Positions 8,027 through 17,300 of a stretch of DNA of 40,461 bases are shown here, piece by piece. The number at the start of each line of letters is the position of its first letter. The stretch's first letter is position 1. Source of the DNA: Pirellulaceae bacterium (GTDB taxonomy: Bacteria > Planctomycetota > Planctomycetia > Pirellulales > Thermoguttaceae); NCBI GenBank assembly GCA_012744395.1, contig JAAYCB010000198.1:1-40461 (forward strand), given 5' to 3'. The notes beneath the pieces were generated by a model. The model was not told where the DNA came from, did no database searches, and saw only the letters and a list, made by a program, of their open reading frames with translations. The position numbers were made by a program, and so were the translations under genes.

Positions 8027-8350
8027 GGCAAAATCCTTTCTGACAGAACTCCGTTGCACGCGAGCCGGCGCCCAGCGGGGCACGTTTCGCTCTTGGTGAC
8101 AAGCCTCAGGAGCACTTCGCATGCCAAAGAGGTTGACGGATCGCGGGGAACGAGCCGTAATCGATTTTCCATCAAAGGTTTGCGCCATCAAAGGAAAGGC
8201 GGTGGGAAAGACCGCGGGCTACTGTACGGATTTACAAGATTACAATCCGTTTGAAGATTCTTCATCGACCGCGGCGTTTCAGCCGGTCGCGGCGTGAAGG
8301 GCCCTTTGCCGGGTGAGGCTCGCCCCGGCGGCGAGGCGGGGCCGCCTGGT
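8027..8350. other. Gap between arfB and csrA, 324 bp
   Basis: It holds the csrA leader. On the minus strand there is an AT-richer patch (8230-8262) with TGTAAT and the short palindrome GAAGATTCTTC (8252-8262), which might be part of a promoter, but no matching -35 is visible. Reading frames across it are Arg/Pro-rich and look non-coding. GC-rich inverted repeats near 8310-8340 lack a T-run. Confidence 0.4.
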
Positions 8351-8770
8351 TCAATCGTCGCCGATCCTGCGGCGACTCTGTTTCTTCTCGCTGCGCAGGC
8401 GTTTCTGTTGAAGACGGCGGCGCTGCGAGGACGCCGTGGGCTTCGTCGGGCACCGGGCCCGCCGCGTCGCGGCCGCGGCCGCGACCATCGCGCGGAGCTT
8501 CTCCAGGCAGTCGGCCACGTTGCGGCCCGCGTCACGGAAGCGGGAGCTCGCCAGAAACAGGTCCCCTCGCTGGTTGATCCGCGGGGCGAACATCCGGATG
8601 AACCGCTCGCGAACCGGTTCAGGCAGACTGGCGGTGGTCGTGACCGCCCAATGGAGCGCCGCCTTTGAGTTGACCTTGTTGACGTTCTGGCCTCCCGGCC
8701 CGGGACTTCGCGAGAAGGTGAACCGGAATTCTCGGAGGGGAATCTGGATGCGTTGATTGATCACGAGCAT
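8351..8770 (-). CDS. arfB: Alternative ribosome-rescue factor / peptidyl-tRNA hydrolase ArfB
   Basis: A 139-residue protein, matching the usual ArfB (YaeJ) size of about 140. The release-factor GGQ motif is at residues 26-28 within SRSPGPGGQNVNKVNSKA, which is diagnostic for this family. The C-terminus is a strongly basic tail (RRRLQQKRLRSEKKQSRRR), the segment that enters the empty mRNA channel of stalled ribosomes. ArfB hydrolyses peptidyl-tRNA on ribosomes lacking a stop codon. ATG 8770 is preferred: it gives the normal length and lies 25 bp after the stop of the isomerase gene, while the first in-frame ATG (8836) would overlap that gene by 41 bp. Probably co-transcribed with the isomerase gene. 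Confidence 0.9.
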   Translation of the reverse strand: MLVINQRIQIPLREFRFTFSRSPGPGGQNVNKVNSKAALHWAVTTTASLPEPVRERFIRMFAPRINQRGDLFLASSRFRDAGRNVADCLEKLRAMVAAAAATRRARCPTKPTASSQRRRLQQKRLRSEKKQSRRRIGDD

Positions 8771-8795
8771 CGGGTGAGGTGTCGCGAGACCGGTC

Positions 8796-9605
8796 CTACG
8801 GTGTGGCAACAAGCCGCTCAAATGCCTGCTGGACATGCTCGATCAGTTGGTGGTAGTCGATCGTCTCGAGCTCTTCGCCAATCAGTTCGACGTCGAGATC
8901 GCCGGAGTATCCGGCGGCGCGGAACGCGCGGACGATTGCCCCCAGGGGCACCATCCCGTCTCCCAGGCGGCAGCGTGCCTGCTCCGAGGTGGGGGGATGG
9001 CGGGCGTCGCCGAGCTGGACCAGCGCGACCTGGTGGGCGATTTCGGGAATTCGCTTTACGCAGGCCTCCTTCTGGCCCAGGTGGTACGTGTCGTAAAGCA
9101 TTTTGACTGCATGACTTCCGACGGACTGGATCATCTCGATCACATCGTCGATTCGCGTCAGAAACGTGAATTCCTTTGCGCAGGCCGGGTGCATCGGTTC
9201 GATCGCCAGATCGACGCCCATTTCCTCGGCGACCGGCGCCAATTCCGCGAGGGCGTCGCGGAACAGGCGGCGAGCATGATTCAGGGTGTGCCCGGCCCGA
9301 GCGCCGCTGTAGACGACCAGGCACGGCGTCTTCAGTTCCACGGCCGTGCGCAGCGCGTCGATTGCGTCGTCGACGGCGGCGCGGAATGAGCGTCCATCCG
9401 AGCCGGTGAAACCGCCGGCCCAGTGGAGATGGGAGACCGCCAGCCCCGAGACTTCGAGCAGTTCAACGGCTTTCCCCAGACCGCAATCCGAGAGCTTGTG
9501 GCGCCAAACGCCGATCGCGGGAATCCCGGCGGCCGCGTAGTGCTTGACGTCTTCCTCGAAGGACCAACGGAACGTCGTTGTCTCGTTCAGTGAAAGCCTG
9601 AGCAT
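8796..9605 (-). CDS. Sugar phosphate isomerase/epimerase-like TIM-barrel protein
   Basis: A 269-residue protein of the xylose-isomerase-like/AP-endonuclease-2 superfamily. Recognisable barrel segments are AAAGIPAIGVWRHKL near the N-terminus, LAVSHLHWAGGF, LVVYSGARAGHT, VDLAIEPMHP (metal-ligand Glu strand), VKMLYDTYHLG (Asp and His), HQVALVQLGDARHPP and LDVELIGEE. These acidic and His residues typically bind one divalent metal, and members isomerise or epimerise ketoses or inosose-like cyclitols. The exact substrate cannot be read from the sequence. The start is supported by GGAG nine bases upstream. It is the first gene of a likely two-gene unit with arfB and is divergent from the permease gene across a 273-bp promoter region. 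Confidence 0.85.
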   Translation of the reverse strand: MLRLSLNETTTFRWSFEEDVKHYAAAGIPAIGVWRHKLSDCGLGKAVELLEVSGLAVSHLHWAGGFTGSDGRSFRAAVDDAIDALRTAVELKTPCLVVYSGARAGHTLNHARRLFRDALAELAPVAEEMGVDLAIEPMHPACAKEFTFLTRIDDVIEMIQSVGSHAVKMLYDTYHLGQKEACVKRIPEIAHQVALVQLGDARHPPTSEQARCRLGDGMVPLGAIVRAFRAAGYSGDLDVELIGEELETIDYHQLIEHVQQAFERLVATP

Positions 9606-9878
9606 CCGTCTGCACTCCGAATCTCGGAAAGATCCGCAAGGGGCGACGCACCGGTGGCGACAAGACCCCTTACCAAATACGCGTGCGGATCGGAAGGATC
9701 ACACGTCGCACAGGACAACAGCCGAACATCCCGGACCGGCGGTCCGGAGCCAGGAACGTAGTATCTGAAATCCGGCGGATTCTGTAAAGCGCCGGCTCGA
9801 TGCGGACAGGGACGGCGCCGGGGGAGTCGCCCAAGTCCTCTTGACCGGATCGGCCGCCGGGTGCGACACTACCTCGCC

Positions 9879-11069
9879 ATGCGAATTCTCACGCGCTATG
9901 TCCTGCTTGAGCTGGTGAAGGTCTTTGTGCTGGCGATGTTCGCGCTGACGCCAATGATGCTGATCGTCGGCCTCTTCCAGGAGGCGATGCGCTACAGCCT
10001 GCCTCCGGCGGAGATTCTGCGCCTGGTTCCCTACACGATCCCGTTCGCGCTCAGCGTGGCGATCCCCGTCACGCTGCTGCTGGCCACAACGGGCATCTAC
10101 GCTCGCATGTCGGGTTCGAACGAGATCATCGCGCTGAAGGCCCAGGGCATCTCGCCGTGGGCGGTGATCTGGCCGTCGGTCGTGGTCGCCTTTGTTCTCA
10201 GCCTGGGGACCGTGTGGCTGACGGATTTGGCGGTCTCCTGGGGACGCAACGGCGCCCAGCGCGTGATCATCGAAGCGGTCGAGGAGATCGCCTATGGCGT
10301 CCTCCGCACGCGCCGCAGTTACAGTTCCAGCGCTTTCTCGGTCAACGTGAAACGCGTCGAAGGCCAGCGGCTGATCCGCCCGACCCTGTCGATCCGACGG
10401 AGAGACGGTTCCCCCACGATCACGATCACGGCGGCGGAAGCGAAGCTGTCGTGCGACAAGGAGGAGGGTGTGCTGAAGGTCGTGCTCTGGGACGGATACG
10501 TCGACATGGAAGGAGAGGGCGCATTCCGGTTTCCCAACGACGTATGGGAGCAGGAGATCCCCCTGACGACGGCCAGCCGCGTGGAGGATCGTTCCCACGT
10601 CCCCTCGAACATCGCTCTCGGCGCTATCCGGCGGGAGACGGCCGGGCAGATCGAGCGGATCGACACCTATCGCCGCGAGTTGGCGGTTCGCGCGGCGTTC
10701 GAAATCCTCTCTGGCGACTTCGACCAGCTCACCGGGCGCGAATGGCAGACGCGGCAGAGGTTGATGGAAGACCATGTCGGCCGCCTGCACCGCCTCCACA
10801 CCGAACCGCATCGGCGCTGGTCGGCCGGGTTCAGTTGTTTCTGCTTCCTTTGGGTCGGCGCGCCGATGGCGATCCGGTTGCGGAATCGAGACTTCCTGAC
10901 CAGCTTCTTCCTTTGCTTCACGCCAATCCTGGTCGTCTACTACCCGATCATGATGTACGGCATCGACGGAGCGAAGAGTGGGACGATCCCCCCCTATACC
11001 GTCTGGGCGGGGAACCTGATCTTGCTGGTCTGGGGGTTCTATCTGCTGCGAAAAGTGCTTCGTTACTGA
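9879..11069 (+). CDS. LptF/LptG family permease (YjgP/YjgQ type)
   Basis: A 396-residue integral membrane protein. The start MRILTRYVLLELVKVFVLAMFAL is the characteristic first helix of the family; helices two and three follow (IPFALSVAIPVTLLLAT and WAVIWPSVVVAFVLSLGTVWLTDL), then a roughly 180-residue periplasmic beta-rich domain (about residues 120-300) and three C-terminal helices ending WGFYLLRKVLRY. The segment ARMSGSNEIIALKAQGISPW is the conserved cytoplasmic coupling helix. In LPS-containing bacteria LptF and LptG pair with the ATPase LptB to extract lipopolysaccharide. No lptB or second permease gene is nearby. ATG 9879 is favoured; an in-frame GTG at 9861 adds six residues, and neither has a clear ribosome site. 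Confidence 0.9.
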   Translation: MRILTRYVLLELVKVFVLAMFALTPMMLIVGLFQEAMRYSLPPAEILRLVPYTIPFALSVAIPVTLLLATTGIYARMSGSNEIIALKAQGISPWAVIWPSVVVAFVLSLGTVWLTDLAVSWGRNGAQRVIIEAVEEIAYGVLRTRRSYSSSAFSVNVKRVEGQRLIRPTLSIRRRDGSPTITITAAEAKLSCDKEEGVLKVVLWDGYVDMEGEGAFRFPNDVWEQEIPLTTASRVEDRSHVPSNIALGAIRRETAGQIERIDTYRRELAVRAAFEILSGDFDQLTGREWQTRQRLMEDHVGRLHRLHTEPHRRWSAGFSCFCFLWVGAPMAIRLRNRDFLTSFFLCFTPILVVYYPIMMYGIDGAKSGTIPPYTVWAGNLILLVWGFYLLRKVLRY

Positions 11070-12076
11070 CGCGGTTCCGGGGCGACGCGGGCGCGCCCCG
11101 GCTGCCCCGACGGCTCGACGCTATTTTTCCCTTGCGGGCCTTCTGGCCTGGACGCGCCTGGCGGCGAGCGATTCCCCCGATCCTCTGCGGCGGTCAGGTC
11201 CCATGCCGTCAGCCAGGTGGTCTCGACCGGCGCCAGGCCGAAGTCGTCCTGCAAACGCTGCTCGAAATCGAACATGTGCCCGGCTCCATAGAAGATCGCC
11301 ACCTTCTTCTTGCCCGCGTCGAACTGCCTTCGGAGGACTGCCAGGGCCACGTTGTTTCGTTCGGTGATCAGCGTCGAGCCGTCGGGGCCGTTGATCGCCG
11401 CCAGCGACCCCTCCATGTGCTGGAACTCTTCCGCCAGGACGCGTTTCATCGCCAAGGCCCGGTCCTTGTCGAACACTGCGGCCAGGAGCCGCAAATCCCC
11501 TCCAAAGGGCGCCCGATCGCCCTGCTTGGCCATTGCGTAGCCGATCATGCGAAAGAACGTCTGGAAAGCGCTCTCCCCGCGATTCTTCATCGTTGCCGCA
11601 AACTGCTCGGGCGTCATGTCGGCATGGACGAAGTTGCCGACCGTGTAGTCGACCTTGTTCAGTTGAAAATCGAGCTCCAGGACGCGGGTCATCATCGTCT
11701 GGAGCATTGAGACCGCCGATCCGCCGGTCTTCACTCCTCCCTTGGGAATCCGGGTTCCCTCGGGGGCGATCAGTTCGTAGAGGACGGCATCGTAGTCGCG
11801 AAAGCGGCGGTTCAATTCCTCGTAGTAGGCCGCCTCGGCGACGTGCACGGCGGCCACCAGATCGACCGTTGGCCCCTCCCGGCCAGCGTCGCGGGCCACG
11901 TACCGGACAATCGCCGATTCCAGCCCCAGAGCATTCCCCTCCTCCGTCCGCGTCATTCGCAGAAACCGCGGCGCGCCGTCCGCCGCTTTCTTGTCATCGG
12001 CCCGCGCGGACGGCGCGCAGGCTGCCAGAAAAACGACCACGAGAAGGCTGAAGTGTCCGCGGAAATTCAGGTGCAT
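11063..12076 (-). CDS. TraB/GumN-like exported protein
   Basis: A 337-residue protein. The N-terminus MHLNFRGHFSLLVVVFLAAC is a signal sequence; LAAC with C20 could be a lipobox, or cleavage could follow PSARA. The mature part has the TraB/GumN (TIKI-like) signature: DLVAAVHVAEAAYYEELN with its His, a following strand DAVLYELIAPEG with Glu, and near the end KKVAIFYGAGHMFDFEQRL with the second His. These conserved His/Glu residues are the proposed metal-dependent peptidase site in eukaryotic TIKI relatives; activity in bacteria is not settled. The C-terminus is a Pro/Arg/Gly tail. ATG 12076 is chosen because the upstream frame is Arg/Pro-rich and lacks a signal. The last seven bases overlap the 3' end of the convergent permease gene. 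Confidence 0.8.
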   Translation of the reverse strand: MHLNFRGHFSLLVVVFLAACAPSARADDKKAADGAPRFLRMTRTEEGNALGLESAIVRYVARDAGREGPTVDLVAAVHVAEAAYYEELNRRFRDYDAVLYELIAPEGTRIPKGGVKTGGSAVSMLQTMMTRVLELDFQLNKVDYTVGNFVHADMTPEQFAATMKNRGESAFQTFFRMIGYAMAKQGDRAPFGGDLRLLAAVFDKDRALAMKRVLAEEFQHMEGSLAAINGPDGSTLITERNNVALAVLRRQFDAGKKKVAIFYGAGHMFDFEQRLQDDFGLAPVETTWLTAWDLTAAEDRGNRSPPGASRPEGPQGKNSVEPSGQPGRARVAPEPRQ

Positions 12077-12531
12077 GGCAGTCTTGACCCTCGGGGGCGG
12101 CCTGGAAAGCGATCCGGTAGCGTGTTGCTTACTGCTTGAGGCCAATTCTACTCGAAATGCGAGCCGCTTGCTCTGGAGGCGATGGCTCGGCGTCCGCCAG
12201 CGGGAGGGCGGACGCTTCAGAACGCTGCGTCCTGCGGGCCGCCCGCCCGAGGATTGATGCCCCCTGACTGGGGACGGCCTAGCAGAGCCCACAGGGTGCG
12301 CGTCTCTCTCGGCTCCGGGGCGATTTTTGCACCCAGGAGCGACGATTCACTCCAGCCAGCGGCAATTCATGGAACCGGCGGGGCCGTTATCCCGTCCAAT
12401 CAAAGACCTCTGCCGCGCGCGTGGCCTCGCTCGACCGCTCGTTGGGCGAACGGATCGCCAGCGGCGCATGCCACGATGACACCCGTTCTGGGGGCAGGTT
12501 GGCGTGCCGGGCAGGAGGTGGCGTTTCCAGA

Positions 12532-12570
12532 CTGGAGCCTGGCAGCGAGATGGGAACGAGGCACGGCGGT
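12532..12570. repeat. Degenerate copy of a dispersed palindromic repeat
   Basis: GTTTCCAGACTGGAGCC followed by CAGCGAGATGGGAACGAG resembles two half-palindromes of the GTTCCC...GGGAAC type, with a further TTGGGAACC half at about 12569-12577. No perfect arms remain, so the assignment rests on similarity to the intact copies at 137 and 1596. Confidence 0.35.
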
Positions 12571-12983
12571 TGGGAACCGGGGCAGGATCGCCCTCCTAAC
12601 CGGCATCCTTGCCAAAAACGTATCCGATTAGCTGCGAAGGGTTTTGGTGAGAATGCAGGGACCAGGAAAGGACTTGACGCACAAAAATACCGCAATCATG
12701 ATGAAATGGTCAATCTGGGATATTCGGGATGAATAGTGCCTTTTCTCTTTTCCAGGAGCCTTTTTGGCAACACGCTGTTTCGGTTTCTCAACTCGGTTTT
12801 TCCAGGCGGGGCGGGGAGAGTCGCCGAGAAGGGGCGAAGTGGCATCGCGTCCGCTGCGTGGCAAAGACTGTCGGACGGCCGGTGCGGATCTCACCTAAGC
12901 TATTTGTTACCACGGGTATCGGGCTGGTTTATCGAGGGGTGCGGGCAGAGAACGGTGGGAGACATTTTCGGTGGCAGCCGGCC

Positions 12984-12989
12984 TATAAG
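12984..12989 (+). promoter_or_regulatory. Candidate -10 element for the TIGR03032-giant protein unit
   Basis: TATAAG matches five of six bases of a sigma-70 -10 box, 69 bp before the start codon at 13058. No good -35 hexamer lies 16-18 bases upstream (the sequence there is GACATT), so this is only a candidate. Confidence 0.25.
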
Positions 12990-13057
12990 GCAGAGACACC
13001 CTTTACTGTGGCACGGCGTTTGTATGGTCCCTGTAGGGAGACAGGGAGAAGAGACTC

Positions 13058-14317
13058 ATGACGCAGGCAAACGACAGGCAAGCAGCGGCCCAGATCTGTT
13101 GTTCGGTTTCGCCGGACTTTCCCGCTTGGCTTGCGCAGTCAGGCGGATCGCTCGTGTTGTCGACGTATCAGGCGGGCAAGGTGGCGACGATCGGCTGGGA
13201 CGGCCGCCAGGTGGCGCTGCTGATGCGGCAGTTCGACAAGCCGTTGGGGCTGGCGGTCGAGGGGCGGCGGCTGGCCCTGGCGACACGCCATTCGATCGAG
13301 GTCTTCGCCGACGCGGCGCTCTTGGCCCGCGAGTACCTGGAGGGGCGGCCGGGGCTATACGATGCCCTTTATCTGCCGCGGGTCAGTTACCACACGGGCG
13401 ACCTCAATGCCCACGACGTGGCGTTTGAGGATGGCGGCCTGGTGTTCGTCAACACCCGTTTCTCATGCCTGGCCCGCGTGAGCTACGACCACCACTTCGT
13501 GCCCGTCTGGCGTCCGAGTTTCGTGTCGGACCTCGTCCCGGAGGATCGCTGCCATCTGAACGGGCTGGCGATGGTTGCCGGCCGGCCGAAGTATGTAACG
13601 GCCCTGGGTGCCACGGACACCCCGGGCGGCTGGCGCGAGAACAAGGCCAGCGGCGGGGTTCTGATCGACGTGGAGACGGGCCAGGTCGTGGTTGACTCGC
13701 TGTCGATGCCCCATTCGCCGCGGTGGCACGAGGGGCGGCTGTGGGTTCTCAACTCGGGGACGGGAGAGCTTCTGGCGGTCGATCCGGAGACCGGCCGTTA
13801 CGAGGTCGTCTGCGGATTGCCGGGTTATGTCCGCGGGCTGTGCCTGGCCGGCCCGTTTGCGCTGGTGGGAATGTGCAAGATCCGGGAGAAGCACATTTTT
13901 GGCGGATTGCCGATCCAGCAGCGGCTTGAGCGGCTGACCTGCGGCGTGGCGGTCGTCGACCTCCGCGGCGGAAGCCTGCTGGGCCTGTTCGAATTCACCT
14001 CCGGGTGCGAAGAGCTTTATGACGTGCAGTTTCTGCCGGGGGTTCGCCGACCGACGATCTTGAATCTTGACAAGCCGGCGGTCTACGAAGCCGTGACCAA
14101 TCCGGATTCATCGTATTGGCTGCGCGCCAGCCAGCAGCGGCCCGTGGACGGGCCGCCGACACCATCCACCCCTCTTGCGGCAGGGACCGGCGGCGGCGGG
14201 GAAAGCAACCAAATGGACACCGATCAGAACGGGGCTCCCCGATTGCCTTCGGCAATCCAGGAAGCGGGATTGCCGCCGGAGCGCGAGTCGCTCTTGGACT
14301 CTGGTACCCAGTTTTGA
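13058..14317 (+). CDS. TIGR03032 family protein (beta-propeller-like, function unknown)
   Basis: A 419-residue protein. Residues 1-350 match the TIGR03032 type: SGGSLVLSTYQAGKVATIGWDG, then FDKPLGLAVEGRRLALATRHSIEVF, YHTGDLNAHDVAF, FVNTRFSCLARVS, DRCHLNGLAM, VTALGATDTPGGWRE and SLSMPHSPRWHEGRLWVLNSGTGELL, which read like blades of a beta-propeller. No signal peptide is seen. The biochemical role of the family is not known to me. The start is supported by GGGAGAAGAG just upstream. Residues after about 355 are a low-complexity tail without family resemblance and include a DNA hairpin (14241-14257). The stop is 13 bp before the start of the giant surface protein gene, so the two are very likely one operon. 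Confidence 0.85.
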   Translation: MTQANDRQAAAQICCSVSPDFPAWLAQSGGSLVLSTYQAGKVATIGWDGRQVALLMRQFDKPLGLAVEGRRLALATRHSIEVFADAALLAREYLEGRPGLYDALYLPRVSYHTGDLNAHDVAFEDGGLVFVNTRFSCLARVSYDHHFVPVWRPSFVSDLVPEDRCHLNGLAMVAGRPKYVTALGATDTPGGWRENKASGGVLIDVETGQVVVDSLSMPHSPRWHEGRLWVLNSGTGELLAVDPETGRYEVVCGLPGYVRGLCLAGPFALVGMCKIREKHIFGGLPIQQRLERLTCGVAVVDLRGGSLLGLFEFTSGCEELYDVQFLPGVRRPTILNLDKPAVYEAVTNPDSSYWLRASQQRPVDGPPTPSTPLAAGTGGGGESNQMDTDQNGAPRLPSAIQEAGLPPERESLLDSGTQF

Positions 14318-14330
14318 GGAATGAAAGACC

Positions 14331-17300
14331 ATGTCGATTTTCCGATTGCCCACGCTGGACCGCGTCGCCACGAAGCTCGAGAGCCTTTGGGAGCGCGTCG
14401 GACGCCCAGCGCGTCCTGATTCCAAGCACGGCAAGTGCCGCAGCCTGCTCGTCGATCCGCTGGAAGAGCGGCAGCTGCTGAGCGTCTCACCCGCCGACTG
14501 GACCGACGTTCTCGTCAACCAGGTGGTCAGCGAGAACCAGCAGCAGGTGGTTGCCGGCCAATCGTTGGGGATGGACAACGACGGAGATTTTGTCGTTGTC
14601 TGGACGCGCTACGACGAGGTGCTCGATCCGAGCAGCGGCCAGCCGGTGCTCGATCCGGTGACGGGCCAGCCGTGGACGGATGCGAACATCTACGCTCGTT
14701 ACTTCACCGACGAGGTGCAGCGGCTGTCGATTCCCAGCGAGCTTGCCGCCGATTCGGTTTCCGGCCAATTCGGCTATTTCACGCTGAAATACGGCGGCAA
14801 CGAGGTGCAGAAACTGACGATTTCGACGACCTACCAGCCGCGGCAGGGGGGGGCCGCTGGCCAGCCGTATGTTGCCGGCTCGATTACCCTGGGCTTCGAC
14901 GTCAACGGCAACGGCGTGATCGGTCCCGGCGAGACGACGACGATCGTCTACAACGAACTGAACCCCCTGGGCACGACGGCCAACAGCATGCAGACGGCCT
15001 TGCAGGGCCTCGGCGGGGCCTTGGCGGATGTGACGATCAGCCCGATCAGTCCCAAGGAGTATGAAATCCGCTTTGGCGATTTCTCGCTCGGCAAGAACCA
15101 GCCGCTCATCAGCGTCGAGAGCACGAACTTCTCTAGCGGTTTCCTGCCGGCGGTGCAGGTCGAGGCCATCCGGGAGCCGGTGGAAATCGGCCGGATTTAC
15201 GTTTCGCCGACGGATCCGAACCTGACGGCCCGATCCATCGAGGAGAACTTCCGCCAGACGATGACCGGCTTCGACATCGGGCCGATCGAGTTCGAGCCGC
15301 CGAGCCGCATCCCGCCGGCCGCGGGACCATACTCCCAGCCGCAGACGACCCGCCAAGGCGTGCCGAACGTTTCCGTGCAGCCGGTGGCGTTGCCCGACGG
15401 CACGCTCAGCCTGACGCAGTTCGAGATCACGTTCGACGGCAAGATTTCCGGCAGCATCGAAGGCAGCGCCGGCAAGAAGGACCACCCGGAACTGGTGGTC
15501 ATCGAGGCGGTCGACGAACTGGGGGCGTCGTGGATCGACTCGCCCGAGATCGATGTCTTGACGCTCAAGGAGCCGAGCCCGGAATTCCGCGTCAATCCCG
15601 AGGAGCCCGAGGACGTCTTCACCCCGCATCCCGACAAGTACGATCAGTTGAACGCCGTGGTGGCGATGGACGCCGACGGCGATTTCGTGATTGCCTGGCA
15701 GAGCGAGATCGGCGAAGCCCAGGATTCCGGCAACGTTTTCGACATCTACGCGCGGCGCTTCACGCCGATCGGCCTGACCGCTCCGGAGCATGTCGTGTAC
15801 GTGCCGGGGATCATGGCCAAGGGGGATGCGTTCCGCGTGAATACGAAGACCACCGGCCCGCAGGTGAATCCCTCGATCGGCATGGACGACGACGGCAATT
15901 TCGCGATCGCCTGGTCGTCGACTTCGCAGGACATCAGCTTTTTCAACAGCGTCCGTGCGCGGCAGTACACGCGCGAGGGCGTGCCGGTCGGCGACGAGTT
16001 CCTCGTGAACACGGAAGACACGCAGATTCACAGCGACCCCTACGTGGGGATGAGCCACGACGGCAACACGGTGATCACCTGGAACACGGGCCTGGCGATT
16101 ACCGCGAAGATTTACGACTCCACGGGCAGCCTGATCGACGGCCCGTTCAACGTCGGCTCCGGCGTCAACCACTCCACGACATTCGACAAGCAGAACCGCT
16201 TTGTCGTGACCTATGAGACGGGCACGCTCCAGGACCCGGACAACGTGGGCCAGAATTCGATCGGCACGCGGGCGATCATGTACCGGTTGTTCGACGCGGC
16301 CGGAAACGTCAACCGGACGGTTGTCCGCGACACGTTCCGCCCCAACAGCGCAAGTTTCGACCCGGACGCCGACACGCTCTGGCCGGGCAGGCAGCAGAAC
16401 CCCCAAGCGGGCCTCGATGCCGACGGCGACCTGGTGATCGCCTACGACGGCTTCGGTCCGGACGTCTCCGATTATTTCTACCTCGGCAGCAATTACTTCG
16501 CGAAGGCCATGAGCGACCCGGCGAACGCCGATCTGCTGGCGTTCTTCCCCGGCGGTAGTCTGTCGCTGAGCAACAGCATCGACGTCGACACGGCGATCGA
16601 GCTGGTGCTGATCGATGCGGCCAATCAAGGGGCCACGCTCTCGCAACTCGGCCGGATCCGCGTGATTCTCGACAGCAAGGCCGCGCTGCTCCGCGGCGAG
16701 GCCAACGGCGTGATGTACAGCCGCTTCGACGCCGACCCCCCCACGGGCGCCGCGAATATCCTGGCCAGCGACAGCGTGGTGAATGCCAAGCGCGACGGGC
16801 ACAACGCCAAGTACCTGATCGCGATCGACACCGCCGCCACCGGCGGCACGTTCGCCGCGCGGCTCTGGAATTCGTTTACCAGCGGGTTCGAGACGATCAC
16901 GTTCAACCCGGTGTTCACCAACAACGTGTTGAATATTGCCGGGACGCGCGACGACATCCACAACAAGTTGGAGGCGGCGACACGGACCGGCGTCAACTGG
17001 CCGGAACCGCAGTACGACGGGGTTGTCGACGTGCGGGTCGTTTCCGCGCAGGAGATCTTCGCCCGCCAGGTGACGCTCTCCGACGGATCGCAGCCTTGGC
17101 GTTACCCGACTGCGCCGAACACCGTCGTCTTCGAGGTCACGTTCCAGGGCGAGGTCCACGATTCGTACATCGACCTGGTGCTGAGCGCGAACGCGCTGAC
17201 GCCGGCCCCCCAGACGGTGCAGATCATCGACTATCAGGCGGCCGATTCGGGGACCACCCAGACCGACGTTTCGTTGGCCATGCAGACCCAAGGCGATTTC

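Larger units (their letters stand above)
12077..13057. other. 981-bp region without a convincing gene
   Basis: Reading frames here are Arg/Pro/Gly-rich and change codon character often, so I see no gene. It contains a perfect 9-bp inverted repeat, GCGTCCGCC (12190-12198) and GGCGGACGC (12207-12215), a degenerate dispersed palindrome around 12532-12570, an AT-richer patch at 12610-12780, and the leader of the TIGR03032 gene. It may be the remains of a decayed gene or repeat-rich spacer. Confidence 0.5.

Noticed and set aside
10157..11710. 517-codon plus-strand frame overlapping the permease and TraB-like genes
   Set aside because: It runs through two well-supported genes in another frame or strand and has Arg/Pro-rich composition.
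13001..13028. TTTACT and TATGGT as promoter of the TIGR03032 gene
   Set aside because: Spacing is only 15 bases and the -10 match is weak; TATAAG at 12984 is the better, though still weak, candidate.
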